NCBI GenBank assembly: GCA_018268775.1
Contig: JAFDVV010000004.1
Span: 1 to 61,132, forward strand
Direction: 5' to 3'
Length of the DNA: 61,132 bases
From: Acidobacteriota bacterium
GTDB lineage: Bacteria; Acidobacteriota; Terriglobia; Terriglobales; Acidobacteriaceae
A program made the translations under genes and the position numbers. Within the stretch, counting starts at the first letter, position 1. Every line of letters begins with the position of its first letter. This document shows, piece by piece, positions 8,810 to 17,022 of this stretch. The notes under the pieces were generated by a model. The model searched no databases. It was not told the origin of the DNA and saw only the letters and a list, made by a program, of their open reading frames with translations.

Positions 8810-9847
8810 CTACCTAAAATTGAAGTTCACCGTGATCGTAGTGTCGACCTGTACTGGCAGTCCGTTCAGCAGGTATGGCCGATAGGTCCACTGGCGCACT
8901 GCTGCAAGCGCCGCAATCGCAAGAATGGGGTCAGGGATGGAGATAAGCTTTAGAGAGTGGATTCTTCCATCCGTCCCAATCCGAGCGCCAAGCACTACTG
9001 AACCGCTCACATGGTTCAGTCGCGCGCTCTCTGGGTATACGGGCCTGGGTTGATTCAGGAGCATGCCCGCCACCACCCCGCTGGCCACCTTTACCGCGCC
9101 GGCATTGACTGGAACCAGATCATTTGGCGGCGAAAAGTCGGATTCAGCCAGGGCGGCCCCTCTCAACTCATCGACGTGTGCGGTGATCGCGTCGACGTTA
9201 TTCAGTTTGACGACCTGATCGACCGTAACTTTATGCTTCTCAAAACTGCCGATGCTGTTGCGGACGATAAACTGAGAGCCGAAGTTGTAGCTGGCTCGCA
9301 GGTTTTCCTGGTCAGGATCGAAGCAATAGGTAGGAAACAAGCCCACGGGCGGAGAAGCGACATTCTTGATCGGCTGCGTGATCATGATGCAATCGAGCGC
9401 GACCTTGCCGAAGTTCTCCTTTCGCATGTAGGGAATACCATCATTAATGTCCTCAGGAATGAGGGGATGGACCACCTGATCGAGGACGAGTTCCAGCAGG
9501 TAGGGAGCCGATGCCATGTCCTTCGTGCGGTAGAGAGTCCCGTTGGTTTGAATCTGTGTGCTCGTGTAGGAAGGACTGTTGAAAACGATCTTGTACTGCG
9601 ATGGCGATCGCCACCACTCTTCAACCGTCCCCTTTTCGGCCGGATGTCCCTTCGCATCCATTAGCTGAAAGCTCAGCTTCAGATGCCAGGGCGTCATCGA
9701 GGCGTCGTCGATACGGTTCAGTGCCTCCGCGCGATGCAGCCTGACCGTAATTTCTGCTGCATCTTCAGCCCGCACTGAGCCGGCAGAGAGCAACGCTATT
9801 GCAATGGCAAGACAGACTGACGGAATGCCGTGATTGACGACCCTCAT
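8810..9847 (-). CDS. Exported protein with TonB C-terminal domain
   Basis: A 345-aa protein with an N-terminal signal peptide (cleavage near SVRAED) and a C-terminal TonB_C module from about residue 270 (VYPESARLNHVSGSVVLGARIGTDGRI, then AAVRQWTYRPYLLNGLPVQV). It lacks the usual cytoplasmic start, single anchor helix and proline-rich spacer of a true TonB. It is therefore more likely a periplasmic TonB-C-domain protein than an energy transducer. The middle 240 residues are of unknown fold. It is the last gene of a tight minus-strand run, 22 nt after apt. Confidence 0.8.
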   Translation of the reverse strand: MRVVNHGIPSVCLAIAIALLSAGSVRAEDAAEITVRLHRAEALNRIDDASMTPWHLKLSFQLMDAKGHPAEKGTVEEWWRSPSQYKIVFNSPSYTSTQIQTNGTLYRTKDMASAPYLLELVLDQVVHPLIPEDINDGIPYMRKENFGKVALDCIMITQPIKNVASPPVGLFPTYCFDPDQENLRASYNFGSQFIVRNSIGSFEKHKVTVDQVVKLNNVDAITAHVDELRGAALAESDFSPPNDLVPVNAGAVKVASGVVAGMLLNQPRPVYPESARLNHVSGSVVLGARIGTDGRIHSLKLISIPDPILAIAALAAVRQWTYRPYLLNGLPVQVDTTITVNFNFR

Positions 9848-9869
9848 CGTTCCGTTCTCCCTTGTCCGC

Positions 9870-10415
9870 CTATTCGTTGTAGTGCAGCAGGCTGAGTACG
9901 TCGTACTCCGGGAACTTCTGGCGGCCCTTCAGGAAGTCGAGTTCGATGGCGAAGCCGATGCCGGCGATCTCGCCGCCCATCTGCCGCACAAGCTGCACCG
10001 TGGCCTGCATCGTGCCGCCGGTCGCAAGCAGGTCGTCGACGATGACCACGCGCTGGCCTGGCTTGATGGCATCGAGATGAATCTCCAGCGAGTCGGTGCC
10101 GTACTCGAGGTCGTAGCTGACCTTGGCGGTCTTGGCGGGCAGCTTCTTCGGCTTGCGCACGGGAACGAAGCCAGCGTTGAGGCGGTAGGCGAGCGCGGGC
10201 CCGAAGATGAAGCCGCGCGCTTCGATGCCCAGCACCAGGTCGATCTCCTTGCCGATATAGTAGGCGGCAAAGGCGTCGATCAACTGCGCGAAGCCGGTCT
10301 TGTCCTTCAGCAGCGTCGTAATGTCGTAGAAGAGAATCCCGGGCTTGGGGAAGTCGGGAACGGTTCGCACCAGTTCTTTCAAAGGCTCGCAATTAATCAA
10401 ATTCGAATTCGGCAT
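9870..10415 (-). CDS. apt: Adenine phosphoribosyltransferase
   Basis: At 181 aa it is a normal length for Apt. It contains the PRPP-binding loop [13 protein letters not shown] at residues 123-135, the upstream [10 protein letters not shown] segment near 63-72 and the N-terminal [13 protein letters not shown] motif typical of this enzyme. It salvages adenine to AMP with PRPP in the cytoplasm. The gene lies 6 nt after acylphosphatase and 22 nt before the TonB-C-domain gene, in the same run as efp. Confidence 0.95.
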   Translation of the reverse strand: MPNSNLINCEPLKELVRTVPDFPKPGILFYDITTLLKDKTGFAQLIDAFAAYYIGKEIDLVLGIEARGFIFGPALAYRLNAGFVPVRKPKKLPAKTAKVSYDLEYGTDSLEIHLDAIKPGQRVVIVDDLLATGGTMQATVQLVRQMGGEIAGIGFAIELDFLKGRQKFPEYDVLSLLHYNE

Positions 10416-10421
10416 CTTCTC

Positions 10422-10703
10422 TTACCAAGCTCCTTCAATCACAAACGGTCCGAGCTTTGCGTCTTCGCTCTCGGCCAGCTCTTCTTCAACGAGGGCATCC
10501 ACGCGGCTTCCACGCGAGCCTTTCTTCAGCGCTTCCTTCAACTCAACCAGAAGCTCCGGTTCGCCCGAGGCGACAACCTCAACATGGCCCGCATCGGTGT
10601 TGCGCACCCAGCCACGCAGACCAAGCTCCGCGGCCTCGCGGTGTACGAACCAGCGAAACCCGACACCCTGCACACGGCCTTTGACGAGGTAGTAGCGAAC
10701 CAT
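10422..10703 (-). CDS. acyP: Acylphosphatase
   Basis: A 93-aa protein starting MVRYYLVKGRVQGVGFRWF. The GRVQGVGFR phosphate loop with its catalytic Arg and the GWVRNTDAGHVEV strand (catalytic Asn) identify an acylphosphatase, which hydrolyses carboxyl-phosphate bonds. The ATG at 10703 is preferred over one at 10736: it gives the usual family length and sits one base after the stop of the upstream gene (TGATATG), a layout suited to translational coupling. apt follows after 6 nt. Confidence 0.93.
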   Translation of the reverse strand: MVRYYLVKGRVQGVGFRWFVHREAAELGLRGWVRNTDAGHVEVVASGEPELLVELKEALKKGSRGSRVDALVEEELAESEDAKLGPFVIEGAW

Positions 10704-10704
10704 A

Positions 10705-11088
10705 TCAGAGAGGGGAAATCCGATAGACATAGGCATTCGACAGGAACCGGTTTCCTATTCGCTGACCGCCAAGTCGCATTCCTATCACCTCTTTTGACCT
10801 GCCAAAGATACTTCGGAGTTCGCGGATGAAGGGATCTTTAGTCGGCAACACCATGATGGTCGGCAAGGTATAGACGAATCGGCCTTGTAAAGCCTCCGCT
10901 ACTTGTTCATAGGCTTTCAACTGCTGGGTTTGGTTGAGAGAGGGTGACGATATAACCATTCGCCAATCCTCATATTCAGGAAAAATCGCCAACAGTGCTA
11001 CGAGATGTTTGAAGCCAGCTTTATCAAGGACTGCAAGAGCCTGAGCGCCGGCGCTTACATCGGGATTTACCAGTGTCGCTTGATCCAT
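10705..11088 (-). CDS. Unknown partner of the HEPN protein, 127 aa
   Basis: Unrecognised 127-aa soluble protein that overlaps the end of the HEPN gene by 22 nt and stops 1 nt before acyP. Its predicted alternation of helices and strands (KHLVALLAIFPEYEDWRMVIS, GRFVYTLPTIMVLPTKDPF) and basic C-terminus suggest a small alpha/beta protein. No nucleotidyltransferase GS-x-D-x-D signature is visible, so it does not look like the usual MNT partner of HEPN toxins. The overlap says it is made together with the HEPN protein. Confidence 0.7.
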   Translation of the reverse strand: MDQATLVNPDVSAGAQALAVLDKAGFKHLVALLAIFPEYEDWRMVISSPSLNQTQQLKAYEQVAEALQGRFVYTLPTIMVLPTKDPFIRELRSIFGRSKEVIGMRLGGQRIGNRFLSNAYVYRISPL

Positions 11089-11477
11089 GACAGCACTCCG
11101 TCTCTCTTTGTGATTGCCTCAATTATTGCCGCGGCATCGTTTTGCGTTCGGAACGAATAGCGGCTTTGTTCGGACCATACCCTTGTCAGATTCCACTTGG
11201 CCTCAAGCACGGGATTTGTCCGAAGGGCTTCGGTCAGCTCTTTATTCGGATATGCGAGCCCCGCAAGTTTGCTAAGGTCGTGAACATAACTGTCCTGAGC
11301 TAGGGTTTTGTCAGGAAAGTCGTATTTTCGTACTCGTTTAGCTATGCAAGCCTTTAAAGCACACTCTACGGCATAACCTGCCAGATAGTATGCACCGTTA
11401 TACTCCCCAGCCTTAAGGAGAATTTTGGCTTCTCGAATTCTAGCCGTGGACAATCTCTGCAGGTCGGCTCGGTTCAT
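11067..11477 (-). CDS. HEPN domain protein
   Basis: A 136-aa all-helical protein with the HEPN hallmark GAYYLAGYAVECALKACIA around residues 28-46 and a later VHDLSKLAGLA helix. HEPN proteins often act as RNases in toxin-antitoxin or abortive systems, but the R-x(4-6)-H catalytic pair is not present here, so a binding or regulatory role is as likely. GC in 11221-11460, counted by hand, is 114 of 240 (47.5%), lower than the neighbouring genes, which suggests acquisition. It starts 7 nt after efp and overlaps its 127-aa partner by 22 nt. Confidence 0.82.
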   Translation of the reverse strand: MNRADLQRLSTARIREAKILLKAGEYNGAYYLAGYAVECALKACIAKRVRKYDFPDKTLAQDSYVHDLSKLAGLAYPNKELTEALRTNPVLEAKWNLTRVWSEQSRYSFRTQNDAAAIIEAITKRDGVLSWIKRHW

Positions 11478-11484
11478 GTATTTC

Positions 11485-12045
11485 CTACGCGCGGCTCATG
11501 TAAGCGCCTTCGGCCGTATCCACGCGGATCTTCTCGCCCTCGTTGATGAACGGGGGAACCTGCACGACGAGTCCGGTCTCGAGCTTCGCAGGCTTGGTGA
11601 CGGACGAGGCAGTGGCCGACTTGATGCCCGGCTCCGTCTCGACGACGGTCATCTCGACGACGTTCGGCAGCTCGATACCAACGGCCTTGCCGTCGTGGAA
11701 GCTGACAGCGATGGTCAGGTTCGGCAGCAGATAGTCGACGGCATCGCCCAGCGTCTCGCGCTTCAGGTGCGTCTGCTCGAAGGTCTCCATGTCCATGAAG
11801 TAGTAGTCGTCGCCGTCGTTGTAGAGGTACTCCATCTTTACTTCGTCGACCACGACGCGGTCGATCGGGTCGGGCGAGCGGAAGCGCTCGACGAACATGG
11901 CGCCGGTGCGGATGTTGCGCAGCTTGGCTTGGATGAAGGCGCGGAGATTGCCCGGCGTGCGGTGCTCCACCGAAAAGACAAGGTGGAGGTCGTCCTTGAA
12001 CTTGATAACCATGCCCGGGCGCATCTGTGTTGCGGGAATCGACAT
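11485..12045 (-). CDS. efp: Translation elongation factor P
   Basis: A 186-aa protein with the normal EF-P three-domain length. It starts MSIPATQMRPGMVIKF and carries the EF-P signature near the C-terminus (ETGLVVQVPPFINEGEKIRVDT). EF-P relieves ribosome stalling at polyproline. The tip loop reads RTPGNLRAF: Asn33 stands where E. coli has the modified Lys34, and Leu follows instead of Gly. The lysyl or rhamnosyl modification used by classic EF-Ps is therefore not possible at this residue. No modification enzyme is encoded nearby. It is the first gene of the minus-strand run that includes acyP and apt. Confidence 0.96.
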   Translation of the reverse strand: MSIPATQMRPGMVIKFKDDLHLVFSVEHRTPGNLRAFIQAKLRNIRTGAMFVERFRSPDPIDRVVVDEVKMEYLYNDGDDYYFMDMETFEQTHLKRETLGDAVDYLLPNLTIAVSFHDGKAVGIELPNVVEMTVVETEPGIKSATASSVTKPAKLETGLVVQVPPFINEGEKIRVDTAEGAYMSRA

Positions 12046-12178
12046 AAAAACCCCTGATCTTATTGAACTGTGCTGAATTTCAGCCTGTTTTTGAGAGTTT
12101 GTCCGGCGGCGTGCCAGCGTGGCTGCCGATCATCCGAACCTCTATCTATTGTAACGCAGCAAGCGGCTCGAAGGCCCG

Positions 12179-13219
12179 TCAGCGCCCGCGAAACAGCCTC
12201 TTGAAGAAGCGCCCAATGGAATGAAAAACATTGCCTGTCGAGGGTGCGGGCGGCGGTGGAGGGGCCTGCGCACGGGCGGCCGTCTCCAGCGCAGCGGGTG
12301 TGGAAGCTGCGGCGGTCGCGCCCTGTGGCGATGGAGCTGCCGGCACGTTCTTTGCGTCCGCTGTGGATACGCCCGGATCGCCTGCGGCCACTGAGCCGTT
12401 TGTATTGCTGCCCACGCCGTAGCTCATCGTGGTGGATACCTGCGCGTGCACCTGGCCCGCAGGGGCCTGTGGCGGCAATGCGCTGCCCGGTGCAAGTCCC
12501 GCGCTTACCGCTGCGGGAAATGGATGCTGCTCCGCCGCAGTCTTCGCGGCGGCAACTGGCGCTCCGGGCGCGGCGGGCGTTCCGCCACTGACGCCCGCGT
12601 CCGCAACCGAGACAACCGGCTCCGGCGGGCATCCGCACGGTTCGCTCTCGTTGTCGACGACCTCCTTCAAGCTGCCACGCTCGAAGAGAACATGCTGCCC
12701 AGCGTGCAGTTCGTAGCTCGCTTCGCCAAACTGATCGGCGACATTCAGCACGGGCGCGGCCGCTCCGCGATTGTCAACGCAGGTGTCGCCATTGCGCGCG
12801 ACGCGCAGCCGCAGATCAAGCGTCCCCGGCGACTTCAGCGTGAGGCGGAGGTCGGGGGTCATGACCACGTCATTTGCCGTGGCACGAGTGGCAATCTCAA
12901 CCGCGCCCCGGTCGAGCGCCAGCAGCAGTGGCGTCTCTCCGGCAACCGCTCTACCGGCATTCAGATGCAGCCCACTCGTCGAACATATGCGCACCGTGCC
13001 GCCTTGTTGCAGGCTCACTGTGACTGGGAGGCCTTTTGCAATGACGGTGGAAGCGCCCTCAAGAATGGCCCGGCCGTTTGCAACGCGGAGCGCTCCCTGC
13101 ACGGTTGCATCCTGCATCTGCACTGAGCCAATCGGCTGCTGGGCTTCGCTTGTTGCATACGACAACGTCGCAAACAGAAGAAGACGCAATAGCCGGAAGT
13201 TAAACCATTTTCGAATCAT
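12179..13219 (-). CDS. Exported hypothetical protein with Ala/Pro-rich C-terminal half
   Basis: A 346-aa protein whose start is placed at ATG 13219, where a signal peptide begins (MIRKWFNFRLLRLLLFATLS, cleavage near TSEAQ). Residues about 30-190 look beta-rich and repeat-like (VQMQDATVQGALRV, LALDRGAVEIATRA), loosely like FecR or other beta-solenoid surface domains. The remainder is low-complexity Ala/Pro/Gly and the extreme C-terminus is basic (FHSIGRFFKRLFRGR). The frame is open 73 codons further upstream, but that part has no signal peptide and overlaps the promoter space of the divergent methyltransferase. Function unknown. Confidence 0.68.
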   Translation of the reverse strand: MIRKWFNFRLLRLLLFATLSYATSEAQQPIGSVQMQDATVQGALRVANGRAILEGASTVIAKGLPVTVSLQQGGTVRICSTSGLHLNAGRAVAGETPLLLALDRGAVEIATRATANDVVMTPDLRLTLKSPGTLDLRLRVARNGDTCVDNRGAAAPVLNVADQFGEASYELHAGQHVLFERGSLKEVVDNESEPCGCPPEPVVSVADAGVSGGTPAAPGAPVAAAKTAAEQHPFPAAVSAGLAPGSALPPQAPAGQVHAQVSTTMSYGVGSNTNGSVAAGDPGVSTADAKNVPAAPSPQGATAAASTPAALETAARAQAPPPPPAPSTGNVFHSIGRFFKRLFRGR

Positions 13220-13348
13220 CACTCTGCCCTGCCGCGAATAGAACCAGCTTACTGCCGCACATGCAAATCGTGCATCTTCCATGCCGGCGATGGCCCGAAA
13301 TCCGAATGCTAAGATGTGCATAGATTTGGCGAAGTACGGAGCGCATTG

Positions 13349-13981
13349 ATGGAAAAGGGTTACATGCAATTTGGCTGTGGGACGACGGCACCCGATGGCT
13401 GGCTCAACTTCGACGCCGGCCCAGCCTTCTGGATCCAAAGCAGATTTCCATTTCTCAAAGCGCTTCTAGCGAAGAGGGGCTTCCCCATCTACCCCGGCAA
13501 TATCTCGTATGGCGACGTAATCAAGGGACTGCCCGTGCAACCGCAGTCTCTGGAGGCTGTCTACAGCTCCCATGTCCTGGAGCACCTGTCGCTGGAGGAA
13601 TTTCGCATCACATTGCGCAATGTTCACCGTTACCTTCGCCCCGGAGGTACGTTTCGTATGGTCCTGCCCGATCTGGAGCAGCTTATTCAGGCTTACGTGA
13701 AAGACGGCAGCCACGACGCGGCAAATCGATTCATGCAGGAAAGCTACCTGGGTGAAAAGAGCAGCCCTCGCGGTCTCCGCGCAATTCCCACCGCACTCTT
13801 CGGCCGCTCCAAACACCTGTGGATGTGGGACTACAAGAGCATTGAGGCAGAGCTGGCCGCTGCCGGGTTTGTCGCTATTCGGCGGGCCCAGCTTGGCGAC
13901 TCCCCCGATCCACGGTTTAGCGAGGTCGAGTCGGAGGGGCGCTGGACCGGTTGCCTGGGAGTCGATTGCAAGCGTCCATAG
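13349..13981 (+). CDS. Class I SAM-dependent methyltransferase
   Basis: A 210-aa protein with the SAM-binding start YMQFGCGTTAPDGWLNFD and a YSSHVLEHLSLEEF post-motif followed by YLRPGGTFRMVLPDLE, the usual order of class I methyltransferases of the methyltransf_11 type. ATG 13349 is chosen because GGAG lies 7 nt upstream; an alternative start at 13316 has no such site. The substrate is not predictable, although relatives often sit in polysaccharide loci. It is divergent from the exported hypothetical gene and convergent with trpG. Confidence 0.88.
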   Translation: MEKGYMQFGCGTTAPDGWLNFDAGPAFWIQSRFPFLKALLAKRGFPIYPGNISYGDVIKGLPVQPQSLEAVYSSHVLEHLSLEEFRITLRNVHRYLRPGGTFRMVLPDLEQLIQAYVKDGSHDAANRFMQESYLGEKSSPRGLRAIPTALFGRSKHLWMWDYKSIEAELAAAGFVAIRRAQLGDSPDPRFSEVESEGRWTGCLGVDCKRP

Positions 13982-13993
13982 GCCCGGCCATCG

Positions 13994-14581
13994 CTACATC
14001 TTCAGAAAGTTCGCGATGATCTCTTTACCGTGCGAGGTCAGCACGCTCTCGGGGTGAAACTGCACGCCCTCGATCGGGAGTTCGCGATGCCTGAGGCCCA
14101 TGATCGTCTCTTCGCCCGTGACGGGATCTGTCGTGCGCGCCGAAACCTCAAGCTCGGCCGGCAGGCCCCTGGGGCTGACAATCAGCGAGTGATAGCGCGT
14201 GCACGTCATCGGCGTCGCGATTCCGGCAAAGATCGTGCGGCCGTCATGGCCCACCTCGCTCGTCTTGCCGTGCATCAGCTTCGGCGCGCGAATGACCTCG
14301 CCGCCAAACACTGCACCGATCGCCTGGTGCCCCAGGCATACGCCAAGGATCGGAATACGCTTGTCGCTGTTGGCAAAGTGCTTGATCAGGTCCATGCTGA
14401 TGCCCGCATCCTGCGGTGTGCAGGGTCCGGGCGAGATCAGGATGCGTTCAGGATTCAGTGCCTCAACCTCTGCGGGCGTCAGTTCGTCGTTGCGCTTGAC
14501 CACCATCTCGGCGCCAAGCTCGCCCATGTACTGCACCAGGTTGTAAGTAAACGAGTCGTAATTGTCCAGAACGAAGACCAT
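13994..14581 (-). CDS. Glutamine amidotransferase of anthranilate/aminodeoxychorismate synthase
   Basis: A 195-aa class I glutamine amidotransferase. The catalytic triad is visible as C82 in [10 protein letters not shown] and H176/E178 in FHPESV, and the oxyanion strand reads [14 protein letters not shown]. It begins [15 protein letters not shown] as TrpG and PabA do. It supplies ammonia to TrpE or PabB for tryptophan or folate synthesis; many bacteria share one subunit. No trpE, pabB or trpD is adjacent, so trpG and pabA cannot be separated and a dual role is possible. It is convergent with the methyltransferase, with 12 nt between the stops. Confidence 0.93.
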   Translation of the reverse strand: MVFVLDNYDSFTYNLVQYMGELGAEMVVKRNDELTPAEVEALNPERILISPGPCTPQDAGISMDLIKHFANSDKRIPILGVCLGHQAIGAVFGGEVIRAPKLMHGKTSEVGHDGRTIFAGIATPMTCTRYHSLIVSPRGLPAELEVSARTTDPVTGEETIMGLRHRELPIEGVQFHPESVLTSHGKEIIANFLKM

Positions 14582-14640
14582 GGTTAGTTTGATTCTAGCT
14601 CCTATGCGCCGGATGCGACGGCCTGTACCATGTTGCAGTT

Positions 14641-15513
14641 ATGGCAAATCGACGCAAGTTTCTCAAGACCGGTTTGGCGGCAGCCGCTTTGGCCGGGACA
14701 CCACCCTTGACGGCGCAGACGAACAGCACCCAGCATGCCTCGCCCGTTGAGCGCAAAGGGCGTATCCGGCAATCCGTCTCGCGCTGGTGCTATAAGCAGT
14801 TCACGCTCGACCAGCTCTGCGAGCATTCGGCGCAGATGGGGCTGAAGGCGATCGACCTGCTGGACATTGCGGACTGGGAGGTACCGCGCCGCTATGGGCT
14901 AGTCTGCGCCATGGGCTACGCCGGCGGAGGCACAATCCCCGATGCGCTCAATCGCACGGAGAACCACGCGGCCATCGAAGAGGCCTTCCGTAAGAACATT
15001 CCCCTCGCCGCCAAGGCGGGCGTGCCGAACGTCATCACCTTCTCCGGCAACCGGCGGGGCATGCCGGACGAAGAGGGCGCGCGCAATACGATCGCCGGGC
15101 TGAACCGGCTGAAGAAGATCGCCGAGGACAACGGCGTAAACATCTGCCTGGAGCTGCTGAACAGCAAGCGCAACCACAAGGACTACATGGCCGACCACAC
15201 GGCCTGGGGCGCGCGCGTGATGCGCGAGGTGAACTCACCGCGCTGTAAGCTGCTCTACGACATCTACCACATGCAGATCATGGAAGGGGACCTGATCGCA
15301 ACGGTCCGCGAAAACATCGACGTCCTCGGCCACTTCCACACAGGAGGCGTTCCAGGCCGCAACGAGATAGACAGCACGCAGGAGATCTACTACCCGGCGC
15401 TGATGAAGGCCATCGCCGATCTGAATTTTCCCGGCTATGTCGCTCACGAGTTCGTACCGAAGGGAGACCCGCTGGCCTCGCTCAGGCAGGCAGTCGACCT
15501 TTGCGATGTGTAG
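14641..15513 (+). CDS. Tat-exported TIM-barrel protein (hydroxypyruvate isomerase/xylose isomerase-like)
   Basis: A 290-aa protein with a twin-arginine signal (NRRKFLKTGLAAAALAG) and an AP-endonuclease-2-type TIM barrel. Metal-binding residues expected of the family appear as the Glu in NICLELLNS, Asp and His in LLYDIYHMQIM, His in LGHFHTGGVPGRNEID and Glu in YVAHEFVPKG. The pattern matches hydroxypyruvate isomerase (Hyi)-like enzymes, but export makes a glyoxylate-pathway role doubtful; such secreted relatives probably act on sugars. It diverges from trpG with a 59-nt gap and no obvious ribosome-binding site. Confidence 0.83.
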   Translation: MANRRKFLKTGLAAAALAGTPPLTAQTNSTQHASPVERKGRIRQSVSRWCYKQFTLDQLCEHSAQMGLKAIDLLDIADWEVPRRYGLVCAMGYAGGGTIPDALNRTENHAAIEEAFRKNIPLAAKAGVPNVITFSGNRRGMPDEEGARNTIAGLNRLKKIAEDNGVNICLELLNSKRNHKDYMADHTAWGARVMREVNSPRCKLLYDIYHMQIMEGDLIATVRENIDVLGHFHTGGVPGRNEIDSTQEIYYPALMKAIADLNFPGYVAHEFVPKGDPLASLRQAVDLCDV

Positions 15514-15594
15514 GCAGGTTTTCAGGTGCGCCGGATATTGCGGGCAAACATGAGAGGAACTTCAGCGTCTTATAGAACGATTGGAGCGTGTTCG

Positions 15595-15879
15595 ATGCAG
15601 TTCGACCTCAGCCGTTGGAAGCACTTCACCGCCATGGCCATCATCGGCGACGGCATCATGGGTATGATCGACCCTCGCCGCGACGCCAGGGCCTGGCACT
15701 ATGGCCCTGAGCCGTGGAGGAACCTGATGCAGTCGCTTGAGGACCGCCCCAATCTCACGCGAGCGATCTCGGCGGCGCAGGTCGTCGGGGGCATTCTGTG
15801 GGTCCTGCATTCCAGCAGAGTAGACGGCACTGCGAAGACTCCGTCGAAGCTCGATGACACTTCGCGCCGCTTGGCATAG
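15595..15879 (+). CDS. Small hypothetical protein, 94 aa
   Basis: The start is placed at ATG 15595, where GGAG lies 8 nt upstream. The 94-aa product (MQFDLSRWKHFTAMAIIGDG onward) has two weakly hydrophobic segments around IIGDGIMGMI and AAQVVGGILWVLH. These could be short membrane-associated helices separated by a charged stretch. No known family is recognised. It follows the TIM-barrel gene by 81 nt. Confidence 0.55.
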   Translation: MQFDLSRWKHFTAMAIIGDGIMGMIDPRRDARAWHYGPEPWRNLMQSLEDRPNLTRAISAAQVVGGILWVLHSSRVDGTAKTPSKLDDTSRRLA

Positions 15880-15937
15880 AGATGCAACGCTGCCTCGAAG
15901 GGCTCGCTGGGCATGCCGGCGATTCCGTCTGAGTCAT

Positions 15938-15972
15938 TAAAAACAGAACACCTGCGGGCGCGCCCGCAGGTG
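15938..15972 (-). terminator. Intrinsic terminator of the TPR gene
   Basis: A perfect 12-bp inverted repeat (CACCTGCGGGCG and its complement) at 15949-15972 is followed, in the minus-strand direction, by TTCTGTTTTTAATG. It lies 25 nt beyond the stop of the minus-strand TPR gene and is well placed to end its transcript. Confidence 0.8.
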
Positions 15973-15996
15973 CTGGGGATTGATACCTTTTACCGA

Positions 15997-16734
15997 TTAC
16001 TGAGCAAGTCCCGCACCACCGGCGGGGGCGGGGTTGAGCTTCTGTGCGGCGATCATGCCTGCTGGACCCTTGGCGTCCTTGTCCTTGAGGGTGGCGTAGA
16101 CCTTTTTGGCCAGTTCAGGCTTGCCTTCGGCCTCGTAGAGGTCGGCCAACTGAAGCTGGGCGGTCCCGGCGGGAACGGAGGTGCTGGGGTGCGCGGTGAG
16201 GTCGTTGTAGACCTCGATGGCCTGGGCGTCGCGGCCGGTCTGGCGATAGAGCTGGGCGAGGCCGAGCTTGGCGAGCGAGGCGAGGTCGCTGTTCCAGCCG
16301 GAGGCGACCTGCTTAAGGGTGCTCTCGGCCGAGGCGTTCTGGCCGGCTTCGATGTAGGTAAGTCCGGCGAAGTAGCGGGAGAGGCGGCCCGAGGAGGTCA
16401 TGCCGTACTGGTCGGCGACCTGGACGAACTGCTTGCTGGCTTCCTTGGCGCGCTCGGCGGCGCTGGGAAAGGTCTTGACGCCGGGAGGGACCTGCTGACC
16501 AGGCGAGACGACCGGGGTCTGGTAGGTCTGCATGGCGTTGCCAAAGGCGTTGTCGGCCTGCTCGCTGCGGTGCTTGTAGACGATGCCGCCCACGATGGCG
16601 ACGATGAGGACAACCGCGGCAATGGAACCCCACATGATGAGGGAACGGCGATTCTGGTCGGCCCATTCGAGGCCGTGCTGTGCGGTGTCGATGAACTGAT
16701 CGTGCTTGAGGGCTTGGCGGGTTTGCTGGTCCAC
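15997..16734 (-). CDS. Membrane-anchored tetratricopeptide repeat protein (YfgM-like)
   Basis: A 245-aa protein with a short cytoplasmic N-terminus, one transmembrane helix at about residues 33-53 (LIMWGSIAAVVLIVAIVGGIV) and a long external TPR-like region (AKEASKQFVQVADQYG, LAKLGLAQLYRQTGRDAQAI, QLQLADLYEAEGKPELAKKV). The layout matches the TPR_21/YfgM family, which helps periplasmic chaperone and envelope assembly. The start is GTG 16734. The gene diverges from a diguanylate cyclase across 288 nt containing two inverted repeats. Its 3' side has a strong intrinsic terminator. Confidence 0.83.
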   Translation of the reverse strand: MDQQTRQALKHDQFIDTAQHGLEWADQNRRSLIMWGSIAAVVLIVAIVGGIVYKHRSEQADNAFGNAMQTYQTPVVSPGQQVPPGVKTFPSAAERAKEASKQFVQVADQYGMTSSGRLSRYFAGLTYIEAGQNASAESTLKQVASGWNSDLASLAKLGLAQLYRQTGRDAQAIEVYNDLTAHPSTSVPAGTAQLQLADLYEAEGKPELAKKVYATLKDKDAKGPAGMIAAQKLNPAPAGGAGLAQ

Positions 16735-16760
16735 GGGTGAGTGTCGTCCTTCTTTTTGGC

Positions 16761-16800
16761 TTCGTGCTTAAAAACACGAAAGTTACACATGCAGCATGTG
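16761..16800. promoter_or_regulatory. Two adjacent inverted repeats in a divergent intergenic region
   Basis: TTCGTG-8-CACGAA (16761-16780) is followed by CACATG-CAG-CATGTG (16786-16800). They lie 27-66 nt upstream of the TPR gene start and about 220 nt before the diguanylate cyclase. They could be operators or a hairpin in the TPR leader; no regulator is identified. Confidence 0.4.
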
Positions 16801-17022
16801 CACAGAACTTTAAGTTTATCAGCCGCGGGGGATCGGGCAAGCGGACAGAGGATTTTTCCAAAGGTTGCGGGACAAAGAACCAGGGAAAGTGCGGATTGCC
16901 GTGGCTTTTCAACCGCCCCATGTCGCAAAAAAGTGCAAAATACTTAAGTAATTCTTTTGAACACGGAATCTCTGACTTCTTCAACAGAACTACCGATATC
17001 ACTTGAAGAGCACGAATCGGCC

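Noticed and set aside
10705..11477. HEPN pair as a classical MNT-HEPN toxin-antitoxin
   Set aside because: The partner lacks the nucleotidyltransferase motif and the HEPN lacks R-x(4-6)-H, so only a general HEPN label is justified.
12060..12100. Hairpin GCTGAA/TTTCAGC followed by CTGTTTTT on the plus strand
   Set aside because: There is no plus-strand gene upstream that it could terminate, and it is short. It lies in the efp promoter region and was not called.
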